Of a stretch of DNA of 64,000 nucleotides, positions 12,213 to 23,900 are shown in pieces. Every line of letters starts with the position of its first letter. Position 1 is the first letter of the stretch. Both the position numbers and the translations under genes were made by a program. Source of the DNA: Pachyseris speciosa (lineage: Eukaryota; Cnidaria; Anthozoa; Scleractinia; Pachyseridae); assembly GCA_016490735.1 (NCBI GenBank), contig JAEMWC010000151.1, positions 57,501 to 121,500 of the forward strand, given 5' to 3'. The notes beneath the pieces are model-generated. The model was not told the origin of the DNA and did no database searches. It saw only the letters and a list, made by a program, of their open reading frames with translations.

Positions 12213-12392
12213 AAGTGGGGATAAGACCTTAATGCAAAGTTTAAGTCAGGGACAGTTTCTTTCTCCTCTTCTAATTATTAATGTAGCTAGCATGCCCCCC
12301 GCCCCGTCCAAAAAAGATAAAAAAGAAAAAGAGTGAGAGACATGTAATAGGAGTTAGTATGGACTCCAGGAGCCCTGTTTTGAAAACTCCAG

Positions 12393-12393
<1 letters not shown>

Positions 12394-12467
<74 letters not shown>
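12394..12467. repeat. (AT)n microsatellite
   Basis: About 74 bp of AT dinucleotides ending exactly where the left TIR of the 12468-15137 element begins. The right end of that element is also followed by ATATATAT, consistent with insertion into an AT tract. Confidence 0.95.
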
Positions 12468-12473
<6 letters not shown>

Positions 12474-12844
12474 AGTTAATTTTTGTTTTCAGTTAATTTT
12501 ACTTTTTCACTAGTTAGTTTTTTTCTAACTAGATGGTTTTATTTTTAACTGGTTAATTTTTTTCTAACTAGATTATTTCATGTCATAACTGGTTAGTTTT
12601 TTCTAACTAGGTTTCTCTTTGTATCAAGTAGTTATTTCCTTTTTAAAACTAGTTCCATTTTTGGTAAGTAGGTACTTAATGGTTTTATCAACTGGCCTTT
12701 TCTAGTAAAGTATTTTCCTCCATTAATTTTTGTTATGACACAACCTGCATATTCAGTCTTAATTTCTAATCTCCAAATGTGTTGTTTTAAATGAGCTTGA
12801 TATTATTGTGCCCAGGGTTTACTGATTAGGCCTAAGCATTATGG

Positions 12845-12955
12845 TTTTAGGGTTAGGGTTAGGGATAGGTTAGGGTTAGGGTTAGATTAGGGTTAGGATT
12901 AGGGACAGGGGTTAGGGTTAGGGTTAGGTTAGGGTAAGGGTTAGGGTTCAGATGT
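12845..12955 (+). repeat. Interstitial telomere-like (TTAGGG)n block
   Basis: About 110 bp of degenerate TTAGGG units with TTAGG and TTAGGGA variants. It lies inside the TIR transposon and is flanked by ordinary sequence, so it is not a chromosome end. Confidence 0.9.
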
Positions 12956-13072
12956 ACTAGCAGATTGAAGAGGAGAAAAAAGGGAGATAGATTTTGAAAT
13001 AATAATAATGGATGGTTTGCTGTTATTATTAAAACACAACAAATATAAAAATAAACTTGAAAGCAGTTTTAT

Positions 13073-14590
13073 TGTCTATTGTTCCATTGCCATTTTACAT
13101 GCTGCTGTAAACGTTATTTCTTTAGTAGTTTCAAAAACGATATTTGGTCTCCAGCATTTTGTCAATCTTGAGGGGGAAATGAGAGTTGTTATTAAACCAA
13201 ATTTGGTTGCTATTCTTGCATATGTGTTTTCCATTTCAACTATTTTCCCAAATAGAACATTGGGATGAAGTGCAGTACTTTTATCAATGTTATTGATTTT
13301 GACACAGACATAATCATTGACTTCAAATTTCTTTACACTCGGTCTTGCGGATTTCATTTTTTCATTGTATTTGTTTTGCTTTTCATTTGTTTTCTGTTTT
13401 GAGATGAACTTTCTCCAGCTTTTCTTTTGGAGGTAGGATTGTTCATGTCTGAGACTCTGGTGGGCTCCTCAACTTCTGTTTCAATTGCTTTCTCAGCACA
13501 TTCATTTTCATCTTCACTTTCTTGTTGTCTATCTGCTTCCATAGAGGAACATTGTTCTGGCGATGGTGTTGTTGGCATGCTTCTATGGGGAAGAATGCAA
13601 AGACAAGTTCATATGGGCTTTTTGAAGTTGCTCTGTGTATTGTGACATTTCTCTTGTAGGCAGCCTCTCCAACAAATCTGCACCAGGTGTTCAAGCTGAC
13701 TTGTTTCTCCTTAAGGATTTTTGCCAAGTTTTCCTTAACGGTTCTGTTGTTTCTTTCAACTAGTCCCTGTGTTTGTGGAGTTCTTGGAGCTCCATGAACG
13801 GGCAATTTTATGTTTATTGCAAAAGTCTATCATGTTCTTATTCTTGAATTCTTTTCCAATATCTGTGTGAAGCTTTTTAGGAAAGCCAACCTGCCAAAAG
13901 AGTTGTGTGACTGCTTCTAATACTTCCTCACTGGTTTTATGTGACAGAGGAAAAAGCCAGGAAAACTTGCTGTAATTATCAGTTGCATGTAAAAGCCAGT
14001 TGTGGTTTTTTCCACAAGAACAATTCAAATTTCTAAAGTCTATCAAATCCAACTGTACATGTGCCAGAAAATTACTTGCCTGTATTGGTTTCGTTATTGG
14101 CTGCTTCAAAATGGTCTGTTACACTTTTTTGTTGTTGGTGTAGATGGCACAGACCGACAAATAGTGTTACAACATGTTGAGATATTTCTGCATATGTCCT
14201 CTTTACAAATTCTTCAGTTTTATCTCTCCCGCGGTGTGCGGTTGAAGAATGAGCTTGGGATAAAATGCCGTGAAGTTGGCTTCTAGGTACTACAATTTTT
14301 CGTTCCTTCAACAAGATGTTGTCATTTTGAATGGTCCACTGCTTTTGCTTAATCGTCCCTACATCTGTCTTTGTCAGTCTGAACTGCTCGTGATTCTTGC
14401 TTTCATTTTTGAGCCAGTTTTTAGCATTCTCGTAAAATTCATCATCTCTGAAGACAGTCAATTTACTGTTACTTTCTTTCGAGCCTTTAAGGGCATCTAA
14501 CTTTTTGTAAAACATGTCTTTAGCGACACAAAACGGTACACTATCCATCACTTTCTTCGCTTTCAATGAACAAGTCCCATTTTCATACAA
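13073..14590 (-). pseudogene. Transposon integrase, frameshifted
   Basis: The coding sequence is on the minus strand, broken across at least four frames. From 14590 down: an HHCC-like zinc-binding segment (AHSSTAHRGRDKTEE, then CHLH); the integrase core with LDLIDF (first Asp), ATDNYSKFSWLFPL, LHTDIGKEF (second Asp) and RTPQTQGLVERNNRTVKE (catalytic Glu); then an acidic linker and a C-terminal SH3-like region (YVCVKINNI, LFGKIVEM). Frame changes occur near 14072-14109, 13756-13805 and 13443-13578. The D-D-E layout matches Gypsy/Ginger-type integrases, commonly annotated as KRAB-A domain-containing protein 2-like in animals. It is inactive as it stands. Confidence 0.8.
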
Positions 14591-14693
14591 GTGTGCATGT
14601 GCACATTTTGCATAAATTAAGTTTTGACTGAGGTGAGTCCGGGACCTAGGAAAGAATAAATAGAAGAAAGAATAGGGCGATTCCTAAATTGAG

Positions 14694-14770
14694 CAGCGTG
14701 GTCTAGAGAAGAGCGTGATGGACAGGAGATCTGAACTGATACGAAGGTCGTTGGTTCGATACCCAGCGGG
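14694..14770 (+). mobile_element. Possible tRNA-derived SINE head
   Basis: An A-box-like GCGTGGTCTAGAG is followed about 50 bp later by a B-box-like GGTTCGATACCC. Pairing is too poor for a working tRNA. It sits inside the Ginger-like element. Confidence 0.35.
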
Positions 14771-15137
14771 TAAGTAATAATTCTTTATTCTCATTGAAGT
14801 AATGATGTTAATATAAATGCAACACAGTTAGTGTGAAACAGAATTGTGAGGTAGTGAAAGAGTACAGGTTGATAGAAGGGGAAAAGGGAGTAACAGAGAA
14901 ATGTGAAAGTGATGTTGTCAATTCTTTTTTTTTTTTATTTCTCTATCTTTTAAGAACCCCCTAAAAATACCAGGCCCCTACTTTTCATCCACTCCCCCAA
15001 AAATGAAGGCCCTTTTTCAGACAGTTGACTGAAACTAGGCAAGAGTAAAATTACCTGGTTAAAAAAAAAAACCTAGTTCAAAAATATATTTACCTAGTTA
15101 AAAAAAAATTACCTATTGAAAATTTTTAACTACAACA

Positions 15138-16835
15138 TATATATATCATAGGGAATCTAAAGTTTTCATATAATTACTTCTAAGACATGGAAGTTAAGAA
15201 ATATTCCATAAAAATTATGTTTTACCGCAAATCATTTCTAAAATTCATATTTTCCTGAATGCGACACCACTTACACCTGTTTACTTAGAAAGGCCGTAAG
15301 GAGAGGTGTTCCTTTTTAAAGGAAGTAGAAGATCAACTTATGGTATAGTGCACCCAAAGATAACACCTCATCTCCATCTTAGGGAGATGCTGTTCCAGGG
15401 GAAACATACAGTAATAACATGGGGGGAGGGGGGAGGGGACTGCTATCTGCCAGAGGGGTGAATTCATAGTATAATATGGCAAAAAATAACCATGGCTCAT
15501 GGGGAAAGTAATGCTAATGCTAATGTATATGATAAAGTGGAAAAAAAAACATAGCAGATACCAGAGTACATTTTATGTAAGTTATACTGAAGATATTAAG
15601 TGTGGCAGTACAGAAACTAGAAAATTTGGCATATCATTTGGATTGGCACGGGAGTAATAGGGTGTAGGTCACAGGGTTTTTAGCCCCAATCAACTCCCCC
15701 CTCTCCCGCCCCACTCAGTTTGACAAAATAACTCGGGTTGCAAATTGTGGATGTGCATAAAATCAAATGAACAAGCAAATAGATATTGCTAAATGAACGA
15801 ATGATCGAATCAGTAAATAAATAAATAATAAAGTAAATAAATAACAAATGCTCTATAATATTTCAATATAATTCAATATTCCGTCCCCACCTTACCACCA
15901 AGTGGCTACAAGAACATTGGGCAAAGTACAAAATGTATTAAAAGTAGGCTTTCTCCTCACTTACCAAGTCATTGAAACACTTTGTAGCAAAATGGACAAC
16001 AGAATACCCCTGAGAGATACAAAATGACAAACAACTTAAACTTAAGCTTATTAAGTTTAAGTTTTTAAATGCTCATTGCTGTCCTGTTTACGAACCTGAC
16101 CAAGATGAGTCAATGTGACGAGAAATCGAAAGATGGACTCAGGGGCACCCAAAGAGGTGGAGTTTTCGCAAGCCAGAAGTATTTGATCTGTTCGGATTCC
16201 ACAGCTGAAATCTTAATTGCCCGAAAATGTTAAGGAGGTAAATCTTCCTTTGAGCAAAATGCCAGCTGAAATGAACTTTCCGCGAACCGTTCTAGGAACT
16301 ATTTTATTTCCGAAAATGTTAGCTGGTGTTTAATTTTTGACTGCCAAAACAGCAATGACGACCTTTCCGAAAACCTCAGAGACTATGATTTCCCCATTTC
16401 GAACCTTTTAGGCCACGTTTCCGTTACGGAAATGCGAGTGTACTCTTTAATCGACCCTGAACTACCCTCCACCGAACAGATATCTACGGAAACTTGTCGT
16501 TGGGTGCCCCTGATGGACATTGTATGGCCGAATGCCGTTACCTTTGATTTTCGTTCTTTTTACCACCATCCCTTGGTGATTGTTGTTCACGAGGACGATC
16601 GGCAGATCTAACTGTCCTTCCAGAGTCACCAGTTCTTTGATTTACCCCTTCAGACATACTTGAGGCAACTTTCCACAAAGTTTGATCGCGTGTTGCGCTT
16701 CTTATGCAAGGGGTATGAACTCGATCGTTGGGAAACTGGTAACTAGTAAAAAACAGTATGGCGGGCAGAAGTTGTAATTTCTTTGCGTGAAGTCCTAGTT
16801 TGAATTCCGTCATTTCGCAGCATACTTTGCGCATA
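15138..16835. other. Intergenic region upstream of GINS1
   Basis: AT-rich sequence with a G-rich run near 15421-15438 and (AAAT)n-like tracts near 15815-15845. The GINS1 promoter should lie at its right end; I could not define a TATA box or other element. A minus-strand open frame over 16538-16894 overlaps GINS1 exon 1 and looks like chance. Confidence 0.5.
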
Positions 16836-17941
16836 ATGTTTGGCGACAAAGCACTTGAGCTTGTCAAAGAGCTTAAAAGATCGATGGATGGCACCTTACC
16901 GCCTTATAATGTAAGATATTTACAACAACTTGTAAGTTAAAATTGGCGGGAAAATATTTCAGGTAACAAGAAAGCTCGAATCATACAATAATTGCATAAA
17001 ATCCATCATTTCAGTTATCAACTTAGCGCCGAGATTGGCCTGCAGCTGCTATTCGGGATTTATGATCGGCGAATCCACGGAGGGATCTGCAAAGTACGAT
17101 CCACAATTATATCAAAATCCAAAACTCCTCTATTTAAAGAGACACCGGATAAGAATAATCAAACTTCAATTAGGATATCATATATATTTATTTATTTTAA
17201 TGTTTATTTATATATTTATTTTGAAACGTATGTAAATTCATATATACAGTGGAAGCCCGCTCTACGGACACCCACTTAATACTGGCATCTGCTTATAATG
17301 GACAATTCTTTGTCCTGACAACTGAAATGGTCAGATATTTTCTTTTAAATTAGCCTGTTTAATACTGATACTCGGATAATTCAGACACTTTGGTGTGTCC
17401 CTCTGGTGTTTGTATTTACGGGAGTCCACTTCATTAGGTTTTTATCTCCCCCCATTCCTTTTGTTAAAGTCTTGTAGTGATGGGTATCCCCCTTACTTTG
17501 CAGGAACCCCCCCCCCTGCCCAATGTAGATATAGATGTAGATTTTATAAAATTTTTGAAATGGTTTGTAATTAGTTAGATTTTAAGTAGTCATTTCTTTA
17601 GTTATGCACCTATCAATGGTTTGCCCCAGGATGGGGGGGGGGCGGGCAACCCACGGGAATTTGACTTTGTGAGGCTCTACCTGGGTAGGGATTTTGACGT
17701 CCACAGCGATCCCCTGGGTGGGAAATTTGACTCTGTCGCCATCTTGGAAAGTGGAGAGGGCCTGGAGGGGGTGGGAATTTGACTCTCATTGGAGACCCAG
17801 GGGTAGGGAAATTGACATTTCAAGACCTGAAAATTTCAAATTCCCCTGGGGTTGCCCGCCCCCCCCATCCTGGGGCAAACCATTGATAGGTGCATTAATA
17901 TGATGGATGTAAAGCTACCATGTAGAAATACTGTCAATAAA

Positions 17942-17985
<44 letters not shown>

Positions 17986-20900
17986 GTTGTTATTATGGTG
18001 ACAGTGACTTCCACTCATTTGGGAAAAGACTTGTTTTTTCTTTTGTAATTGTGTTTTGAAGGAGGATCTTGTGAGGCAAGTCTTAGAAGAGATGAAGATA
18101 TTGTTTGAGCAGAACCAAAAGGAAGTGTAAGTTTAACAGTTTTAAACTGTCTTGCCTACCTTTATATTTTGAGAAAAAGTATAGGCGTATGAAGAGATAA
18201 TTCAAGTGAAGCATCATAACTAAGCTTATGATCTCATTATAGTAATTCTTATGAGTTATCTGAGTCTTTTTGTCTTTTCTTTATGAATTTTTCAAGTGAA
18301 CTCATTTCAAATAGCCAAGTTTATGTTTTACTATCGTAATCAATTGTTGCCTCCAATGTTCCTCAACTTGTTTGAGACAAGTAGTGAAATTCATAATTAT
18401 GGCACCAGGACGGCTGGATGTTACCGCCCTCATTTCTGTCGTACAAACATTAAGCAATTTACAATTCTCTTTCAAGGTCCTATGATTTGGAATTCTCTCC
18501 CTACTTCAATTAACTGTTCAGCAAGTTTTCTTACCTTCAAGAAAAAAATGTTAGAATTTTTATTTAAACAATCCTGAATCTGTCATGCCGCACTCACACA
18601 GCACCAAATTATACTTATATATTATCCTTCGAGGTGGCCTCTCCTATAAGCCTTGTGGTTTCCTGAGGTCTCCTCGCCACTAACTTAGGTGTATTAAAAG
18701 TAAATATTGTGAAAATGGCAAATAAATAAATAAACAGTAATTCTTGTAAACAGTGTTTTGATAGATTGGGACCTGGTTGTTTGATAGCCGTTTAACTTAA
18801 TCCAGGATTAGAGTAAACTTAAGTTGCAATTTTCAACTTTTGGATAAAATGTAGTTTTGCTGCTTTTTGCTTTTCAGGGTTAACATCCTTTAATCGAACA
18901 TTTTACAGAATATCAGCGTTGAACAACGTTTGTGGATAGAGAAATAAACTCCTTGGTTATTTTTTAATCTTGGATTAGGGTTAATCTGCTTTTAAACAAC
19001 TGGGTCTGGATGTGGTAAGATGTGTACTGACAAACTCAAAGTTAAAAAGAGCCGGATTGGTGCGTGATATCATGTTACTAACCATTTTCCTTTTAATTTC
19101 TTTAATCAGTGCTCTGACTGTTGAAGGAGAAACTGGTTTGTTTTCTGGGGTCCATCTGAGGCATGCCAGTTTAGAGAGAAACAAGAGATGCCTTCTCTCC
19201 TACATGTGAGTTTCCAAAAACACAGCTACCATACTATTGAATGTTTCTAAGTGACCTGTATGCACGGACCATGAGCTACTTCTGAAAGGAGGAGTTCAAT
19301 TGGGGCAATTGGAGTTCAGTTGGGGCAAAGACTCACGGACGGACCACGGGCCCACGGACCACACCCAATTTAAAACTGCCCTAGCAAAATTCTTAAACAC
19401 CAGTCAATGATTTCTTTGCTGCCGCAACACAATTAACACTTCACTCACTTCACTCACTTGGTCGCCTGAAGGTGGGCAACCACTAGATCTTTCCACAGCC
19501 TCTTATCAGCCATCAGTGCAGCAATCTCACATGCATCGAATGCCCCAGTATCCCTCTTAAGAGTGTCAATATAGGTAGTTTTCGGTCTTCCCCTCCCGCG
19601 ATGACTATGAGTGGGCTCCCATAGGACTAATTTCTGGGCACTTAGCTCTGGATGGCAGTAACAGTGTCCCGCAAGTTGTTGTCTACAAGAGGCGATTTTG
19701 TTGCTGACTGCTGGTAGTTCTCCGTACAGTTGTTGGTTTGGAATATGGCTGCTCCAGTGGATGTTTAAAGCTTTTCGCAGCATCCTAGTGTATGTTCCGT
19801 CCAACGACTTTTCTTGTGCTTTTGACAGAGCCCAGCTCTCGCACCCATAAAGTAAGATTGATTCGACGGTGGCTAAGAAGAATCTGATTTTCAAATCCTT
19901 ACTCATATTGGACTTCCATATTTTCATCATACCATTCAAAGCCCTCCAAGCCTGTGCTTTCCTTGTGCTGATGTCTTTTTCTGAGTTATCAACCCATGAC
20001 CCTAAATATTTGAAGTCATCCTTCCATTCCAGATAAGTGCCATCAAATGTATGTAATGGTGTCGGTTCATCAATGTTATAAGCAACTGATTTTGTTTTCT
20101 TAGCATTCAGTACAAGGCCAACTTTCTTGCACTCTTTTTCTACTGTTAGCAGTAATTCCTGAGCTTGAGCTATTTCATCCGACAGTAGTGCTATGTCGTC
20201 TGCGAAGTCTAAGTCAGCAAGAACTACTTTGGGGTGTCTTCTTGATCTTCGAGGGGTGATGGTAAATCCCAACTCTTCTTCTTTCCCAGCCATAGCTTTT
20301 CTCATAGCATAGTCTAGCACGATTATAAACAGGAAAGGAGCTAATGTGTCGCCCTGCAGTACACTGGTTGTGATGTCGAACATCTCTGTCTCTCCATCTG
20401 GTGAAATCACTTTGGCCTTTGTATTCGTATACATCTTCTCAATAGCTTGCAATAGGTTAGGTGGAATCCCATAGGCTTTAAGAATATGCATCATTTTACC
20501 CCGATGAATTGAGTCGAATGCCTTCTTGAAGTCAATGAAAGTCATGACAGCTTCAATGTTATTTGCTTTAACTCCCTCGATTATTCTTCTGAGTGTTAAT
20601 ATTTGGGCCACTGTAGATCTTTTTGGCCGGAAACCGTTCTGATTTACTCTGAGTCGGATGTCAATTACACTCCTGATTCGGTTTAAAATCAGGCGATTAT
20701 ACATCTTGGCTATAATGCAAATCAGGCTGATTCCCCTGTAATTATCGGTCTTTGGCAAGTCCCCAGATTTAGGTACAGGGATGATATTCATATAGGACCA
20801 CAGATCAGGTTTGTCATTTTTTATCAAAGCTTGATTGCAGAAGTCTAGACATATGTTGTCAAAATCACATAACTTGAATACTTCAGGTGGTATTGCATCC

Positions 20901-23900
20901 GGGCCAGCTGCTTTCCCGATTTTTAATGAAGATTTTACTTTCTTGATCTCTTCAATAGTGAACAGGCTGTCATTGATATCAAGGTCCTCAAAGATGTTTG
21001 GTATTTCTTCGTCCAGATCCTCTACCTCTGGAGGATTACCCAGGAGTTTCTTAAAGTGGGTGAACCATGTAATCACTCGTTCCTCAGGGCTTGATCCCTC
21101 CACTTGACCTTCTTTAGCTCTTTTCCTACCAGCAATCTCATTAACTACCTTCCATGCCTCACCATATTTCTGGGCTTCATGACAATTAACTGTAATGTTA
21201 TCTGTAATTATATTTATGTCATTTATACTGACTAATTAATATTAAATTAAATGTAAATACAGGACCCCATTTAACATCCTGTTAAAATATTTGTTCAAAT
21301 AAAAATAATAAAATAAATTTTTGATAGAATCTCTAATGAGTAATGTTCAATAATGAATTCTTGTCATGTAATATGCCACCTACTCTCAATTATTTGCCCC
21401 TTACTTCACACTTGGACTTCCATGGCAGTTCTCTAGCAGGCAAAGGTGCCTACTACTCCAGCTGTGCTACCCACTACTGCAAAACATTTTGACACAGCTG
21501 TGTCAGTTAAAATTATATAGCTTTTAGGATCTTGTAAGCAAACATTTCATTTGAGACAGTTTATGGTCAAACTCTCCTATAAACCCGGTGGTTTCTTGAG
21601 GTCTCCTCACCACCAACTTAGGTGAATCATGCTGTGAATATTTTCAAGATGGCAAATAAATGTTGTTATGTTAAACATTGCTTTTAGAATCTCTGTAGGC
21701 AACCATTGCTTCTTTATTAAATCCCATTTGAATTAGCCCTTAGTATTAAGTAAATGAAAATCTTTACAGATCAATATGTTTTTGAGTCCATTTAGGCAGC
21801 CACAATGTATTCAAGAAACTCTTTTAAGTGGCATCTCCAATAATACTCCTTTTTGTTACCGGTAATTTGTTCTCCAGATACAGCAGAATGTTGAGGATAA
21901 AAAATCTCAGGTGGGAATTTGGAACTGTTTTGCCTGAAGAAGTAAAAGATAATCTATGTGAACAAGAGGTAATCATATACTTCATGAGATATTATTTGGT
22001 AAAATTAATACTTAATAATGATATTGTTCAATTTTTGTCCTTTTTTCCCCAACATCACAACTGATAATTGCCATGATGTAATTGAAGAGCTTGGTGCAAA
22101 AGGAGATTTTGTGATGATTTGGCCTTAAAATTTCAGCTCCCTAAAATTTGCTCTATGTCATCCTGCAGACTTGGCCCAGTTGTTCAAAGCATGATTAAGC
22201 TAATCCTAGGCGAGGGTGATTTTTCACTTCAGTTTAATTAATTTACCCCAAAGTTCTTCATAGATTAGCGCTATAACTGGCTTTCAAACAACCAGGCCCT
22301 GGTTATCAAGTCAGAATTTTAATTAACACCACCCTTAGTTACTACATGTACATTGCAGGCTTTACAAAATGATATATTATTTTATTCACAAACAGATTCA
22401 GTGGTTTTCAAAGTACAACAAATCTCTTGCAACTTACATGAGGACTGTGGGGCTGGATCTCACACAGGTGAATAATGTACTTTCATTCATTTCAGTTGTT
22501 GCCAGCTGGAAGTAAGTGTCAGCAAAAATAAGAGCTTTTTTGTTTTAGCAGAGATTAAACCAAACACACAGTAATTCTAGATGCTCTGTGCTGAAAGCAC
22601 AAAAAAATGACTACTTAAAAAATGACACTTTAATTCATTATATCTCTCAATTAGTATGAGCGCTGGGATTGGTCAATTTTGCGGGCTGTATTCTACAGTA
22701 CGGCCCACTTGACTCCAACTAGTTTTCTTTCCCGCACGCCGGATTAACCTCAGAGATATAATAAAGATCTTACTAACCTTGTTTTCTTGGTCCGCACTGT
22801 AAGTTGCGGATCCTCGTTTTTTCCCATTCATTTATGGCATGCACGCTTTGCACTTGGGCCATAAATCAATGGGAAAAAACTCGGTCCGTAACTTACGGCA
22901 TGTACTAAAACCAGGAACACCAGAACACCCCGGAACACCACGGAATACACCGGAACACCAGAACATCAGGAAACACCCCGGAACACCCGAACACCCCAGA
23001 ACACTGGAAGAGCTGAAAAACCCCGGAACACCAAATTTGACAGTGTTGTTTTGTTTTCCCATTACAAACCATGTAAAAAATAAAATGTAAATGTAATTTG
23101 TTTACCCACGTATAACGAAAGAACTTAGAGCTCGTCAATAAAGTGTACATGTATGAGATCGAATTAGAATTAGAAGTGTTGGTTTTTGTGGAGGGAGGAA
23201 AACCGGAGAACCCAGAGAAAAACAAACAACAAACTCTACCTTCATATGAAGGCGGGTCCGGGGAGCGAACCCGGGACACATTGGTGGGAGGTGACTGCTG
23301 TTAAACCATTCCAGCTCCCCCTATGTGATCATAGTCTTAAGAAATTTTCAAATAGTTGCGTGAATATGAATGGATAGTTTTTTTTTCTTCACAGAATAAA
23401 ATATCACACGGTCTGTAATGGGTAAACAAAGACCAAGCGAAAAAGGTCGATAACTTGTAACCGACCAGTACGTAACTTTGAGTATCAACTATAACTATGC
23501 ATTGCAGTAAAAAAACCTAACGATGGGGGCTTGTAATTGGAAAAAGTTAAATATTTCTTTAAAAGCTACAACTTCCTTCTACGGGAGTGGAATTTTGCGT
23601 CTGAGATTAGGGCGGGGGGCTTCCTTTTTGTTTCTTTATTTGTTCCTTCCTTTTCCTCTTTACCTGCTTATTTCTTTATTTCTTTCTTTCTTTCTTTATT
23701 TTTCATTTATTTGTTCTTTTTTTCTGTCTTTCTTTTTACTTTTTTCTATATTTTTAGCGCCTGCTTCTAAGCTCTTTCATGTTACGTGGGTAAACAAATT
23801 ACATTTACATTTTATTTTTTACATGGTCTGTAATGGTAAAACAAAACAATGCCATCAAATTCAGTGTTCCGGGGTTTTTCGGCTGTTTTGGTGTTCCAGG

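Larger units (their letters stand above)
12468..15137 (-). mobile_element. Ginger-like TIR transposon with decayed integrase
   Basis: Ends are inverted copies: TGTTGTAGTTAA at 12468 and TTAACTACAACA ending at 15137. Subterminal zones on both sides carry many AACTAG / CTAGTTA units (12509-12660 and 15030-15115) in opposite orientation. The interior encodes an integrase on the minus strand. Ginger elements are DNA transposons with Gypsy-like integrase and TGT-starting TIRs, which fits. The class assignment is inference; a decayed retroelement integrase captured by a TIR element is the alternative. Confidence 0.65.

Noticed and set aside
12845..12955. A chromosome end
   Set aside because: The TTAGGG block is short, degenerate and followed by ordinary genes and repeats on both sides.
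16538..16894. A 118-residue minus-strand frame over GINS1 exon 1
   Set aside because: It is antisense to a well-supported GINS1 exon and has no family match.
17944..17985. CRISPR-like or regulatory array in the ATT repeats
   Set aside because: Simple trinucleotide microsatellites without spacers; no CRISPR is expected or seen in this eukaryotic sequence.
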